64,000 nt of DNA from Cranoglanis bouderius. Lineage: Eukaryota; Chordata; Actinopteri; Siluriformes; Cranoglanididae. How positions within the stretch are numbered: the first letter of the stretch is position 1; every line of letters begins with the position of its first letter. Below are positions 32,673 to 64,000 of the stretch, one piece after another. The notes beneath the pieces are model-generated. The model was not told the DNA's origin. It was given only the letters and a program-made list of their open reading frames with translations, and did no database searches. The stretch is from contig CM042568.1 in NCBI GenBank assembly GCA_023630585.1, forward strand, positions 3,761,016 through 3,825,015, read 5' to 3'. A program made the position numbers and the translations under genes.

Positions 32673-35275
32673 ATGTTGTTCTCTCAAAAATGAAGAGAGA
32701 CAAGGACACATTTTAGTTCGTCCTCTTCAAAAAGGACAGTGGTGCAGAAGATCACACATGTAACTAAACAAAGACTGCATAAATAAAATGGTGAAAGATT
32801 TTGAACATGCCTTGCCTCTTAAAAGCCACACTGCATTCAGTACAATGGCTTAATATTTGGAATAGAAAAAAAGTTCGAATGTATCTGGCCACTCTAACAA
32901 AATGACTGGCCCCAGCAATTATTTATTTCTGAGAGTGTAGATCCCTGCTCTAGTGTTTATCTTTCAGACAGGGTTCCAAGAGCAACCTGTTCAGAAAGCC
33001 AAGAATTCTCAACTCTCCAGTAAACTTTTTTTTTTTTTCTTAGATTGATTGACATGCTGTTAGTGATGACTGTTATCCGGACGAGGTCTCTTCTAAATGT
33101 GGAAACATTCTCTTGACATTTCTCAGTTTCTGACCCATGGTCATCACAGAAGGCTTTTCCTCCACCTCTCCGAGCCAGGTCACATTCCTGACTAATGGCC
33201 TCCTCTCTCCCCTCACCGAGCCTGACTTCCTGCTGCATTTTACGGTGTTCCTGCTGTCGCCTGGGGTTCAACATGGCCCTGAGCGCCATTAATCACGCTC
33301 TGTTGTTTGGCTCAACGCTGACACAGTGATCCCCAATGGTTGGAGGTCCTCCATGGTCCCGAGAAGATAACCCCATCCAGTAACCCCAGTCTGTGGGAAT
33401 TTTTTTCTGATACCTTTTATCTCTCTGATGAGCATGTTGGAAAAGGGTAACTATTAATTACAGCATTTCTGCAAGCTTCCCAGCATGTTTGGCCATTTTT
33501 TTTTTGGAGCTATCAGGTCCAGCACAGGTCCATGCGAACTAGGTGTCAGGTTTTATATTCCGAGGCTCTTGTTTTTTTTTTTTTTTTTTCATATAAATCT
33601 GTGGATATTTTTCTTTCTTGTAATGAAAGGCAGCTCCCTGAGTCTCAAAAGACACAAATATCAGCTCTAATGTGACCACAAAGACCCCCAAAAGAATCTT
33701 GGCTCATAGTATTTCTGATCACTGGCCAACCAAAATCTCCAAAACGCCATTATTCAGCGTAAATCACGAGTTCATGAATGTGAACCGGGGCAGATCGAGA
33801 AGAGAGAAAGTAAACCACAGGAAATGCTAAACACCACTTAATAATAATAATTAGCCCAATGAGACACAGTCTGCTTTCGAAAGTGGGATGGACTGTTATT
33901 TAGCCATGGCTAAGCAGGATGATGTCATCCTCAGTGGTTTATCACTATGGTTAGTGGTGTTGACAACTGCAGTGATGGGGTCAGGAGGTCAATCCACCAC
34001 ATCACAGATGCAGTCTAATGTTCACATTCAAAAAGGTAATAAACCAAACCCAGAACGTATTTCTAGTACCATTTATGTTTTACATTTATTTATTTGTAGC
34101 AAGTATCATTAAGACCTTAGTAATACTACCACTGTTATTGGCCAGATCTACAATATACAATGTTACACCACAGTGCTGTTGAATTCTTGACTCTGATTGG
34201 TCAGTAGGTGTTGAGTAATTCAAAAGTAGATATGTAGATTTAGCTGTAAGAGAAGGTGGACTATAAGCATAACATTTTAAGCTGTTTCGTTTTTGGAGAT
34301 TGATATAGTGCTTGGTCAAAAGGTGCTTTGCTGAGTTTCTTCTCATTTACTCATAGGAAATCCAAGAACACCTTTGATCTTTCTCAGGAAATCAACGTCT
34401 AACTTTATCAATACTCTGGGGTTGGCTCATTTCAAACCGCTTCCCGCTTGGAACCAGGATCTAAGGAACATAGCAAATAGGGCAAAATCTAATACAGCCA
34501 AGCTGTTGAGGATTAAAGTTCTTGCTCAAGGGGCCATCAGTGGACTTCAGTCAGTCCTGAGATTCAAACTCACAAATAGTTAGCTCAGAGTCCCTCAGAG
34601 TGCCATTTTCTTTTGCCATCCCGTACTCCATCCATGCTGCTGCCAAGAAGGTACATCTCTTGCTTGATAACATACATGTAAAGATTTTGGTTTTAGCTTC
34701 CATGGGAACGGTACCCAAATACCGCACCAAGATCGACCACCTACTGTATGTTGCATGACTATGCTTTTTGAACCACACTCGTGTCTGAGCAGTGTTCCCG
34801 TGGGCTTAACCGAGCTGTCCTCGCTTTCGCTTTGAGCAGCTGTGAGTGGGTGATAACAGATCATATATCTGCGTGAGTCCGCCATTTCCTGGGTTCCAGA
34901 GAGATATGGAAGGTTTACTGTAACTGTTGACACAGATTCCATGAATCAGGGGATTTGCAGAACATAGCAGTAATTTAGCAGGGATTTAGCAATAATTACT
35001 CTGCTGATTCAGACTCCATTCATATATTCATGTTAAACACACTGTATAGTCTGTCTTTTATAGTCTTCACATTCTATTATGTTCACTGTGCAATTTCTTA
35101 CCACTTAAAATGATTATTTATGTATTTATTTATTTATTATTATAATTATTATTATAATTATTATTATTATTATTACCTAAAATCAATGTCCAATCTTTAT
35201 TGAGAGATATGTTAATCTTGTAAGCTTATAGAACCAGAATGAGATGTGGATCAGGACGTTTGACGTGCAATGGGC

Positions 35276-35316
<41 letters not shown>

Positions 35317-37552
35317 CACACACACACACTCGAGACTCGAGACTCCTTCCATAAATGTCTCCTTACAGAAAACATCACGATAGCAACAGTTACAACAATG
35401 CATTAGAATGAGTGCATTCGCTGTGGTGTAAAAGTACACCAACATCCTCACAAATCAGTTCCAGTCTCCAGAATAAACAGCCTGGCTGTGTTTACGTATT
35501 TATGATCACCATTATGTGTTACGCCCTACTCCTTAAAAGAGTGCAGCTCTTTTGAAAGACTCAGACCGTATTAGCAGATGGTTAGTAAATCAGTGGCTTG
35601 TCTGATTTCTCCCAGGGCTTTCCCTTCTCTGCCCTCAGGGTGTCAGATTCCCGTGTGCTGATACAGGTGGAGGACGGAACCGCTGAGCATGATTACTGAT
35701 TTGAAATCAGCGCTCTCTCCAGCTCGCTACATCTGCAGCACTGCGCACCAAATAAAGCAAGCTGACTCAGGAACACCTCGATGTAATTACAGCCCAAAAA
35801 ACAGTCGGCTTGTTTTTCCACTGTTCGTATTGAGAACTCACAAGCACAGAGAGGGAAAATGCCTTTAAGGGAGCAGCTTCGAAACATTTCAGCATTTTTC
35901 CCCATCATTATTTTTTAGCCACTGTCTGAAATTGATGAGGCTAGCATATCTCACTATGGCACGTAGCTTTTCAGAAAACTTGATCAAAGTGTGACATTCA
36001 CGATGTGAGGTAATCACACATAGCTAGCGAGGTTTTCAGTCGTCGTTTTCTGATCTGCTGTTGTGTGTTTGGTTTTGTCATCGCGTTTTTTGATTTGCTT
36101 TGTTTTTGGTTTTGTTAATATGTTTTTGCATTCATGGCCCACAGTATTAGAGAGATGGATATATTCACACTTGTATGAGCGTGTGCTTAAAACGTGTCTC
36201 AGACATCCTGAAGTAGGATTGATTGCTTTTAAATCTGTGTAAATGTGCCTTTAGTGCACTTACATTCCGGATATAATCCTAATACATGATGCATGAAACG
36301 GCCGAGTGTAAATCAAGCTGACTGGAAATCCTGAAGACGTGCCTCCACTTATCCGGGTGTGGAAATATCTTTAAGATTACGGTTGTGTCACCTTGATTTA
36401 ATACGACAAGGCATTTTAATTATCTGCTGAAGCTGAATGAGGTGAAATACATCATGGAAAGCGGCTCAGTGGGTTGTGGCTACGTGGCGCGTCCAGCTCT
36501 TCAGGTGTCAGGATCTGTTCTAGAGGCGCCTGTTAAAACAAGTCCAGGTGTCAAATGCAGTGATCCCTAAGACTCTTGGACTCGTCTTTGCGCCTTGTGG
36601 GCTTGTAGCAGCACGCTGCCTCTGTCTTAATGGTACCTGTATTGGTAATAGCATGCTAAAGCATTTAACACACTAACAGCAGTGGATGTATTTACATGCA
36701 CGCTAATAATATAATCATTATCATGTTACAGCACCTACCGCATTATTGAGGCGGTCGTGTGAGCATAATAGTAGGATATCATAAAAGTGATTAAAGTTAG
36801 GATCAGATTTGAATGTGATTTTTTTCGTTTTTGTTTTGAACTCTGGATTTAGTCGTATATTCCAAATAGTCACCAAATAAAAAATTGACCAGCAAGCTTG
36901 TTTCATTTCAAACAGTGCTTTATGACAGATCTTTCATCTTTGGCTGAGTTTATTGGCAGGCTAAGCAGTATATACTGTAATTACTGATGGACGTACTGTA
37001 TGTGGACCAGGTGTTTCCAGTAATCCCACTGCTGAAGTCTGTGTAAACGTGTTGATAGTATTGTAACCTAAATACTTTTTTTTTTTTTTGCCAATTGTTG
37101 GTGTAAAAGTAGCTCCAATTGAGGTACAGTTCCAATAAAATAATGTGTTAGCCAATAGTTAACGTTCTAAAATTTAACAGTGATCTTGTCGTATTATCAT
37201 AACCTTAATGATTAAATTAAAACATAGGCGTAAACCTGTGTTGCAAAGTGTAAAGCCTTTACTTCTTACTGTAACTGTCACGGATTCCCCCATCACGTCG
37301 CGGTTCCCATGGCGACAAGCACCATGTGCTTGGTCAGTTGTTTATTACCCAATTGTGCATTTTGTATTAATTCTTAATTAGTTTGATTATGTACTGTATA
37401 CCCTCTGGTGTCCTTTTTTTTTTTTTCTTTTTTTTTTTTTGTGAAGTCTTGCCAATTGTATCATGCATTATCCAGCCTTGTTTTTAGCCATGCTTTCCTA
37501 TTTCTCTGGATTTTGATCTTCACTAGCATTTTCACCTATTACCATTATGCAT

Positions 37553-38050
37553 TATATATAGTGGATATAAATAATCTACACACCCCTGTTAAAATGGCAG
37601 GTTTTTGTGATGGAAAGAATGGAACCAAGATAAATCATGTCAGATCTTTTTCCACATTTAATGTGATATAGCAACTGACAAAATTCAAGTGAAAAACAAA
37701 TAGAAATGTATTAAAGAAAAAAAAAAAAACTTACAATAACCTGGTTGCATAAGTGTGCACAACTATTAACTAATACTTTTATTGTTAAAGCACTGATTGT
37801 TCAAGTCATTCCACAGGTTTTTGATAGGGTTTAGATTTAGAAACTTCGATCTTCTTCTTCTGAATCCGTTCCTTTTTTTGACTTGGATTTGTGCTTTGGG
37901 TTGTTATCGTGCTGGAAGGTGAAATTTTTCTTCATCTTCAACAGTCTAAGTGAGGCCTGAAGGTTTTGTGCCAAAATAAATTGGTATTCGGAGCTATTTC
38001 ATAATTTCCCTCAATCTTGACTAGAGCCCCAGTCAGGGCAAGTGAAGTGG
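37553..38050 (-). pseudogene. Truncated Tc1 relic
   Basis: The left end resembles a Tc1 terminus (GTGGATATAAATAATCTACACACCCC). About 37,795-38,050 matches, on the minus strand, the degenerate catalytic half of a Tc1 transposase (GCTGGAAGGTGAAATTTTTC region). There are many frame breaks and no right end. Confidence 0.5.
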
Positions 38051-38679
38051 GCTTTTACTATCATTCCTCTATATATCTTGTACACATTGGAACGAAATGT
38101 TGTTTGTCCACTGTAACACCAGCCATAACGTAACTAGTACGTTAGTATTTTCATTAAATGTCTCGTGCAATATTGTTTTTACGCTCCCTAGATGATTCGC
38201 GCTTGTTTGTGTAACGGATACATTCCTTAAAATGATGAACGAAAGTTTTTTGGAGGTGATGCGAGAGACGGAAGCGACGCCAGAGAAGTTTTTTGCTCTT
38301 TACACGTGCTGAAACTTGTGCCCTTGGAGTAAAAAAAAAAAATGAATGATGATCACAGGAGTGAAAACACACACACACACACAATAGCAGAGAGATTGCA
38401 TTTCCGTTTATTACTGTACATGATCTCCACATTTCTGATAGTGGTACTGACAATGGCTTGTTTTTCGACAAGAATAATAGTGGTAATTCATTGTTGGATG
38501 CTTAAATACAACCTTCTGGTACACGACATGTGTAAACATAGTGTGTGCTTATACAGTATACTGTGACTGTAATGGCTGTGTGCTGTTATTCACATCACTT
38601 ACAGTATATATGTTTTATATCTCACTAGAGTCTGAATTTAGTATCGGCTGTCTGGATGTGGATTTATTGCTTCCTGAAT

Positions 38680-38713
<34 letters not shown>

Positions 38714-38825
38714 GGGTGTGTTACTGCAACAGTAAAGGCAGAGGTTATCTATAGAAAGCAATCCTTAAACCCTTCAACGGAGCTCAGGCCAGAAGGTCAC
38801 ACTGAACATGGAGGTGTTTCCTTCC

Positions 38826-38858
<33 letters not shown>

Positions 38859-38989
38859 GTGTTGTGTTGTGTGCTATGTTTACAGTTATGGCCAAAAATC
38901 GACAGAGAGGAAGTGAACTTCAATCTGTTGCTACGTCTATAGCATAAAAAAAGAAAGAAAGAAAAAAAAAAGTACAACATAAAACCGTA

Positions 38990-39290
38990 CACTTCACATT
39001 TATGGAAGGAGTCTCCAGTGTCAGAGGTTTGTTAACAGTCAGTTTTCCGAAAAGGAAAAATCTTCATGACAGAAGAGTTTCTTTCTTTCTTTCTTTTCTT
39101 TCTTTTTTTTTTAGTAACATGACAAGGAACTATAAATAAAAAGTTAATAAGTATGACATGTCCTTCATTAATAAATAAAAAAATTGCAATCGTTGGCAAA
39201 TGGCCATTATAAAGGAGGAATAAAACTCCTCATCAGCATCAGGATGTGCTGTTATGGGAAATTAACATAACTAAACTTCGAGGTGGTAAC
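38990..39290 (+). mobile_element. Copy of the dispersed TIR element (partial)
   Basis: Contains ATTTATGGAAGGAGTCTCCA at 38,998 and runs to GGTGTGCTGTTATGGG-like sequence near 39,250, the opposite end of the family. The first terminus is missing. Confidence 0.6.
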
Positions 39291-39932
39291 AGTTCATATC
39301 TCCACTTTGTGTCACTGATTACTTTCTTGGAAAATCTTGACCCGAAGCGTATTATTTCTTGCTCATGTAATGTTATCGAAGTAACAAAGTTAACACGAAG
39401 TTTTCTTAAATAGTACTAAAAAAAATCTTGTAATGTTGATCATTAGGTGAGTAGGTGTGTAAATATTGGCACCCACCTTTCAGCCTCATTAATAATTTAC
39501 CAGTTTGCCAGTTAACCACCAAAAAAATCAAATGAATTCATAAATCAGTTGTGGATTTAAATCGTTATTCGGTTACGGTGTGTTAAGTGATGTAAAGTAA
39601 AAAAAAAAAGGAAAGGAAAAAAAAAGCTTATTGTGGCCTAGAATGGACTTTCACACAACTGGTGTATAGGTTTGTTTGTGTCATGGGAAAATACCAAACT
39701 TCTGCTGCACTGGAATATTAAGGAGCCATTACTTTTGCAAATTGCCCGTTCAGTATTACCCTGTTAATCGCCCTCATTCCACACAAAACTACAACCATTA
39801 ATATCTAATTAACCAACTCTCCTGAGAACTCCACCCCCCCTCCCCCCATATAAAACCTTGGCGATGACCTCTTTCACATAGTCGCCCTTTCATTCCGATT
39901 CGGTGGGGGGGGGGGGGTCGTAAACACACACA

Positions 39933-39965
<33 letters not shown>

Positions 39966-42900
39966 CACACACAATCACTACTTTTGGATTTACAGCTCTA
40001 TTTATCATGTAGATAATATATATCAGACTTCATTAAGTGATACATTTAAGCAGCAAATCGGTTCAAAAACAAATAAGTCCTCGAAGGACCTTCAGAGATT
40101 TAGACTGATTGCTGACGACATCCGTCATGTCAGCGGTGTCGTACTGTATACAAGAGATTTCCCATTGCTCAGAGACCTCACGCAATAAACTGAAAGATTA
40201 AAGCGTGGAGACTCCATTCAATATCCAGAGTGACTATTATGCTTTTACAGTGTCATAAAAAGTTTCACAAAAGAGATTTCACTGCTGTGGTTTCTAGCTG
40301 TTAAACAATTAGGCTGCTTTCACAAGGACTTTTTTTTTTTTTTTGGTATCAATCAAAAACACGCCTCTCGACAAAACGTGTCAGGATGTTTAAAAAAATG
40401 TCATCCATGAAATATAGTATTTTGACTGAATTTACTGTAGAAGACTTTCTAGGGCGGGGCTTCAGTGATTCAAAGTCATGTTCAAAGCTATAAGGACAGT
40501 TTACCATCAGCTTCTATTTTATTATAGCACAAAACATCCCCCTACAGACACGCCTAAAACAAACCAGCTGTGCACATCAATATATTTTCAGATGGATGCC
40601 AAAAGGTTTTGGCCTTAGGACTGTAATATCACACAGGACAAGGTTTATACATGATACATCATATTAAATTTCACCACAAAGAAAAAGCACTGTTCGGTTC
40701 TTCAGTCTGCATTTTCTATCCTTGATTTTTTTTCAGCCTTAAAGACAAATACTTATGTTTAAATGCGCTGGTCTAAACGTTATTGAAAATCCCATTTTTG
40801 ATGCTTGAGTAAAATCTGGAAACCATGCAGGCGTTAACTACATGCAGGTGATTTGCATAATCTGAATACCACGCCCAGAAAATTGACTTAAGGAACCGTG
40901 TAACCTGCTTCTGAATACGAGAAACTTTCTCCACATAAATACTGATGTAACCTTTGAACTTAAGGCACAAACTGAATGTGGTGCTTTGAGCGTTCCAGCG
41001 ATAGATAGATAGATAGATAGATGGATGGATGGATGGATGGATGGATAGATAGATAGATAGATAGATAGTAATTTATTGATCCCCAAGGGGCAATTTGGTA
41101 AATTTGGTCATCTCTTTATTTGTTGCTGAAACTAGAATGCAAACCCTGCTAACAAGGTTTTAAGGTTTGCAGAACGTTTTCTGAATGTTACGCTTCTAGG
41201 AACATTTGGTTCATAGAATATTCTGCCAAGTTTCTGAGTATTTTAAGAATGTTTTTTAATCTAAACATTCCTACAATGATTAATTGTATGAACATTAACA
41301 CTAACATATCCATAATGTTAATGTTTACCTTTATATAACGTTGCTGCGACATTTTTAGTTTTAGGAAATGAACGCTAACATTTCCATAACGTTAGTTTTT
41401 GGTCTAACTCTGAATGTTGTGTGAGCAACAATCTAACAATATTATGAAGCAAACCAAGAGAAGAACATTAAAGAAAGTTACAGGGACGGTACTTTCAGAA
41501 TTTTTCAGAATGTCTCATTTGGTGTTTTTCTTATTTTCAATAAAAACACACAGGAGTCATTTAAACAGTCAGACGTGTATATATACTATTTTCTATTTCT
41601 ATTCTGACTTCCCACAATGGGTAACATATAAACAGTAAAAAGTGAAGAATCAGCTCGGGAAGTCTGAAATGAACCACACAGGAAAAGCAAATGTCTGTCA
41701 GCATTAGAACTAAATATACTTCAGACTTTAAACCTCCAGGCTTCCAGGCATTATATCCATGAGTACAGAAGTGAGTAACTCATTACAAATTAAGATACTT
41801 TCGATGTAAACTGGTCTGAGATTGATTCTGGATTGATCAGTTGTTCCAAATCCCATTCCTGGTTCACCTCGACCATGTTTTTCTGCCACGCTGACCGAAC
41901 CCGTGAAGCATGAAGCGCCTCCTGAGCTGAATGGAGCAGGACAACACACAGGATCAGGACCTACAGCTTCATGGGTCTTTCAGAGCAGGATCTCTTCTCT
42001 CTGTTGATATTGCTGTGTTGGGATAAGCAGGAACAGATAAGCCATGTGAGGGGAAGCCTTGCTCTAGAAACACAGGAAGTGCTCCGGGGTTTAGCTCGCT
42101 GCTGGACGCCACATGTGGCAATATTATCAGGAATCAGAAGCTCTTTAAATGCATCTCATTCATGATGCATAAACACAAATACATAGCAAATTCACTGTAA
42201 AGTCACTTTCGAGGATAAACTTTTTAAATTCTGTCTGCTTAGAGAAAAGTCTGAGCGAGATGAATTGGGAATTTAGCCACTTAAGGGCTGCAATTGATCA
42301 AATACTTAATCCATGCGGTTAATCTAGTTAATACTACGAACTTGCTTCTAGCTAGCTAGACACTTCAAATCATCTAAAACCAACAAATGGCGAACATAGC
42401 AATAACGTTAACACTCAGGAACTGGTTTTAGCCAACATTTTAGCCCTACATTCAAACTAGCAAGAAACAAAATGGCAGACCACCATTCATTTTCTATGTA
42501 TGACATGGAGCTGGGATGTCAGCTACAGTACGGCATTTGAACTGAGGGATAAATCCAAACATCTGACCGGAACGATTCAGAACTGTAATTCCTACCATGC
42601 AATTAGTTCCAGACACTCAAAAATATAAGGAAACTGTGTGATAACTGCAGTTTCATCTCATCCAGTCATGTACAAGCTGTCAATAAATGTGTATAGAGAC
42701 ATTACCAAGGAAAATAGAGACAGCTGGTGCCTCTGGTGCGTGTCTGTAACTAGTACAGTTAGCTTGCTTGGCTAATTTGCCAACAAAGCTAGAACTAGCA
42801 AATTCAAACAACCAGTTTTCACACTAATTAGTATGTTATTTCATTTGTGTTTAACTAGTTAGCTGTACAAGCTACATATGTACTGTATATCTACTACCGT

Positions 42901-43334
42901 TTCTCATCGTATTTTCTAGATCCTATTGTAGATGTTTAGCCTGAACTAGGTAAACTGATAAGTAAAGCTATAATATGCTTCCCTCGGGCTTCCCTCAGGC
43001 AGACATTTCAACAGAACTCTTTACCAAGAGCAATGTCTATTAAAAAAAAAATCGTTCACTCCTTGCACAGTAAAACCTTTAAGAGCAAATTTGTTTGAAA
43101 GATAACCTTTTATGCTTTGTCTTTTATGTTTTTGCGATGATGTTCATTTTTATTTTATTTTATTTTTAGAATTGTGTGAATTGTGCTATGTTTTACGATG
43201 AGACCAAACACACGGTAAATATCCACAGTTGTGGCCAATAAAATATGACTGTACTGATTGTATGCCTTACATTTAACATCTTAAACACCCAGTTTAAACC
43301 TGCGGCGGCGGCCATGTTGTGTTTTTCCGCACAG

Positions 43335-60460
<17,126 letters not shown>

Positions 60461-61140
60461 GTAACCTTCAAAACTAAATGGACACAAAGTAAAAGCAGGA
60501 TCTGAAATGACTTGCTTTGAATTTAGTGCAGTATTAATACCAAACTTGCGATTGAGGCAATGATGTATCTTGCGTAATCTTGCATCAAGCTTCCTAACTT
60601 CCTAAAGCTTGGCATGGCATGACGTCATTTCTGAATCATCTTGATAGAAATGATGTATTTATGCTGACATGGCTTGTATAAATTTGAATGTTTTTGGGAT
60701 GTGGGTGTGTGATGATAGATAGAACAGCAGCCTCTCTAATGAATCTTACATGTTACACTGAGGGACATCCTGCTGCCAACATTAACACACACATTCTGCA
60801 CACACACACATGTCTCTGAGCAAGAAGGTATCCCCCTGTGAGTCGTTTGATAAATCTGTTTCCACTCCGCTGTGTAATGCATCTCATTAAAGAGACTTCC
60901 CAGAATGCTCGTTAGATGGAGATGATGAGCGATGGCTACTCAGGGATGTGAGATGGAGAAGTAATCATGAACTTTACCTTCTTTTGTTCGGAAAAAATCT
61001 TCACTTGAGATCAGTTAGGCAGGAAATTATGCAGCTTGCTGGCATCCCATCCACAGTGTACTCCTACCTCCAGCACAGTGTTCTCAGCATACACTCCAGA
61101 TCCTCCATGACCCTGACCAGGATATCACCACTGATGATGA

Positions 61141-61179
<39 letters not shown>

Positions 61180-61358
61180 ATGGTGAAGGTGATGATGATG
61201 AATTATGATGAAGGTGATGATGATGATGATGAAGGTGATAATGAATGATGATGATGATGATGATGATGAAGGTGATGATGAATGATGATGATGATGAAGG
61301 TGATGAAGTAGCCTGAACTCATAAATATCAGTTTATGAAAGAAAAGAATAGATGCACT

Positions 61359-61392
<34 letters not shown>

Positions 61393-61647
61393 TTGTCTAC
61401 ATTCTTTTCTATATTCTTTTTATTCTTCTTCTATCCTTTAGTCCTTCTTTCCTTCCTCCTTCTTTCCTTCTTTCTTTCAGTATAACTATGAGGTTTTAGA
61501 GAAGGAGAGATAGTGGACATGTTTCTAAAGAACACTGTAGCATGTTCAGAATCTGGAAAAATAATAAACCGCAGCAGGACAGGGTGGCACGGGGAAAAAT
61601 CCACACACACTGTTGCTTAGAAATGCTGTTTTCTTCTTGTTGTAACA

Positions 61648-61700
<53 letters not shown>

Positions 61701-62494
61701 TTCTCTCTCTCTCTCATATTCTTTCAGCCAGTGCATGTTTGTACGGTACTAAACACACAGGCTCTAACCAGACATTCCCCCACCCACACACTCTCTACAC
61801 ACACATATACACACACACACACACTCTCTACACACAAACACACACACACTCTACACACTCTCCCTGCCACAGCGGTCCCGAGCCTCACACTCAGGGGTAT
61901 TTTTCTCCTGCTGTGCCCACTGTGGTCTGCCCCGGAATTCACAGGCCGCTGAAAATAGACAAACACACAGAGCTGTGTCCAGATCGCGGGATACGGGAGA
62001 GTCAGCGGCACTGTGAGTTACACTGAACGTGAGACATCGTGAAGCAGGGTGGCTCCCTTAATAAAACACGGGGCGCATAAAGTACACAAATAAATAAATA
62101 AATAAATAATAAATATAAAAGTGAAGGCAGAGTGAGGCCTCTTGGTGGGGCGCTTGTGAGGAAGACGCATTCCTGAGGCAAACTTTACACTCACACGTAC
62201 ACACAACGTTTGAGAAAAAGCTCTAGAGGAATTCAGCATCTCTCTACTACCAGCTCTGTCCTTCTCCGTAACTCCACTTCCTCCTCATTTACTGCCACTA
62301 ATAAGAGAACTTACACCACAGTGCTGGCCAGTTCTGCATTCTGATTGGTCAGGAGGTGTTGATTAGTTTTCTATAACAGCAGCTCTGACTGTAGTGCAGC
62401 TGCACATCACAGCTTTATATTAATATTACTGCACTCGCTCTAATACGCCTTACCGTTTCCATAGTAACAACTGACAAAAATCTTTCTTACAAAA

Positions 62495-62527
<33 letters not shown>

Positions 62528-62603
62528 TCCTTCTTTTTTCGTTCTTTTTCCCTTTTTATTTATTTATTCTTTTATTTGAGGAGATACTGTATAGACCTAT
62601 CTT

Positions 62604-62700
<97 letters not shown>

Positions 62701-63146
62701 TATTTCTTTCTTTCTTTCTTTTCCCATATTTATTTATTTATTTGTTTGTTTGTTTGTTTGTTTATTTGAGGACATACTGTATAGGCCTATCTTTCTTTCA
62801 TAGATCTTCTATTTCTTCTGTCTTTCTTAATTCTTTCTTTCTGTCTTTGCCCCTTTTATTTATTTATTTATCTATCTGTTTGTTTGTTTATTTATTTATT
62901 TATTTATTATTAGATTTGAACTATCTTCTATTTCTTCTATCTTTCTTTACATCCTTCTGTCCTTTGCTTCTTTCTTTCTTTCTTTCTTTCTTTATTTATT
63001 TATTTCACTCCTTTTACCTTTTTTTGGACTGATTGGGTTGTTCATAGTTAGTTCCCACCCCTCCTCCCTTAAACCCCGCCCCCTTTTTATGTCCTCCATC
63101 TCTTTCTTTTCTTTTCTTTTCTTTTCTTTTCTTTCTTTCTTGCTTC

Positions 63147-63182
<36 letters not shown>

Positions 63183-63799
63183 TATTTATTTATTTTCAAG
63201 TATATTTAGAATAACTGGTCAGTAGCTTGATAACATTTTGAATAAATGATACGATACGGCATCAGCCGTCACGCTGGACTTAGTGAAAGTCTTCCCCTTG
63301 GTGGTGGTGATGGAGGAGGAAACTGAGGTAACTCGGGTGATTATGTTTGTCCTGATGTGTGACGTGGTTGTGAGGGAAGGCAGTGACTCAGTGAACAGCA
63401 CCCTTTAGCCAGAGAGCTATAGCTGGTCCTGTGAGAGTGATGAGAGACATCATGTTGGTTTAGGAGCAGACTCCATGTGTTCCAGCTACAAAACAGAATT
63501 TAACAAGTGAATATATCTGTATAGTGATTGATCTAAAGCTAATATGTGTATATACATTATAACTCGTTTAAAGGTAAGAAGTGTGGCTGTGTTTACTGCT
63601 GATGCTGTGAGCAGCCATGTTGATTTGATGCCACTTGCTGAACTCTGGGTTGAGAACGCCATTATGAGCTGTAGTCGAGTGCAGCATAAACACACATGAC
63701 TGAAAACTTCACATCCATCTTTACTGTTTGAAAAACGTCTGAGACAATCGCCGAAAGCCGGTAATTTTGGCTCGGGGCACATCTGGTTCCATAACTGTG

Positions 63800-63885
<86 letters not shown>

Positions 63886-64000
63886 GACAGCAGAAGGCAT
63901 GTAATTTGGTAACACTGCAGAGAGCAGCTCGAGTTTCATATAAAAGCAGCTGAAGTAGAGGCTCGGAGGCTCTGATTAAAAAGCTCCTATCAGGTGTTTA
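60461..64000. other. Tensin intron 11 (incomplete), repeat-rich
   Basis: I found no tensin exon. It contains (GAT)n at 61,138-61,305, (TTTC)n at 61,351-61,390, (CT)n at 61,652-61,697, CA-rich DNA at 61,770-61,860, a TIR-element terminus at 62,310-62,475, (TTTC)n at 62,478-62,530, (TA)n at 62,610-62,698, a 480-bp TTTC/TTTA pyrimidine tract at 62,700-63,190 and (GT)n at 63,806-63,883. Confidence 0.6.

Larger units (their letters stand above)
28235..43334. other. 15-kb gene-free stretch (intergenic or tensin 5' intron)
   Basis: I found no coding exon. It holds two copies of a fish interspersed repeat (about 29,775-29,996 and 32,455-32,672), TIR-element pieces (34,150-34,215; 35,335-35,450; 38,990-39,290), a Tc1 relic (37,553-38,050), and microsatellites at 32,588-32,620 (CA), 35,279-35,329 (TA then CA), 38,681-38,711 and 38,828-38,857 (GT), 39,922-39,972 (CA) and 41,001-41,068 (GATA/GATG). 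At 41,160-41,460 there is DNA with AACATTTCCATAACGTTA-like phrases related to the 43,860 array. Further 5' UTR exons may hide here. Confidence 0.5.

Noticed and set aside
33888..34112. Frame MAKQDDVILSGLSLWLVV..., followed by a GTAATA donor-like site
   Set aside because: Looks like a signal peptide and could be a first exon, but no second exon or family match was found; left uncalled.
41728..41949. 73-residue minus-strand frame
   Set aside because: No domain; codon pattern and surroundings look non-coding.

Overview
The window is a piece of a teleost fish chromosome. The evidence is intron-rich vertebrate genes with GT-AG splicing, many Tc1/mariner elements of piscine type, several hundred-bp TIR elements in many copies, and very dense (CA)n, (TA)n, (GATA)n and GA/CT microsatellites. 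A catfish or related otophysan is my guess from the repeat families; nothing here proves it. There is no operon, phage, CRISPR or other prokaryotic feature.

Layout. 1-5,270: degenerate CCAT satellite, a Tc1-type element with a nested minisatellite (2,177-3,632) and a second TIR element (4,355-4,892). 5,273-6,346: 3' end of an unidentified plus-strand gene with a duplicated terminal exon. 8,835-19,212: complete claudin-1-like gene on the minus strand (4 coding exons, 212 aa). Its introns hold three Tc1-type transposases, one of them intact (15,893-17,459). 22,796-24,388: complete plus-strand gene with one coding exon for a secreted leucine-rich-repeat protein, best matched to carboxypeptidase N subunit 2. 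About 27,700-28,234: GA/CT-rich segment ending in a strong splice donor, possibly the first non-coding exon of the next gene. 43,335-60,460: first eleven coding exons of a tensin (closest to tensin-3) on the plus strand, covering the phosphatase-like and C2 domains. The gene runs on past the window; I found no further exon in 60,461-64,000.

The genes do not form a pathway. Claudin-1 is a tight-junction protein, CPN2 is the regulatory subunit of a plasma carboxypeptidase, and tensin links integrins to actin. In human, CLDN1 and CPN2 both lie on 3q28-q29, so that part looks like conserved synteny, while TNS3 is on chromosome 7.

Much of the interest is in repeats. A TIR element containing a recurring 'GGAGTCTCCAGTGTCAG' block occurs at about a dozen sites. 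Several tensin 3' splice sites are built from TG repeats. One Tc1 copy looks recent and potentially complete, with 35 residues between its last two catalytic acids. I did not see a convincing undescribed multi-gene system. Exon boundaries were read by eye from splice sites and frame continuity; family assignments come from recognising the proteins, not from a search.
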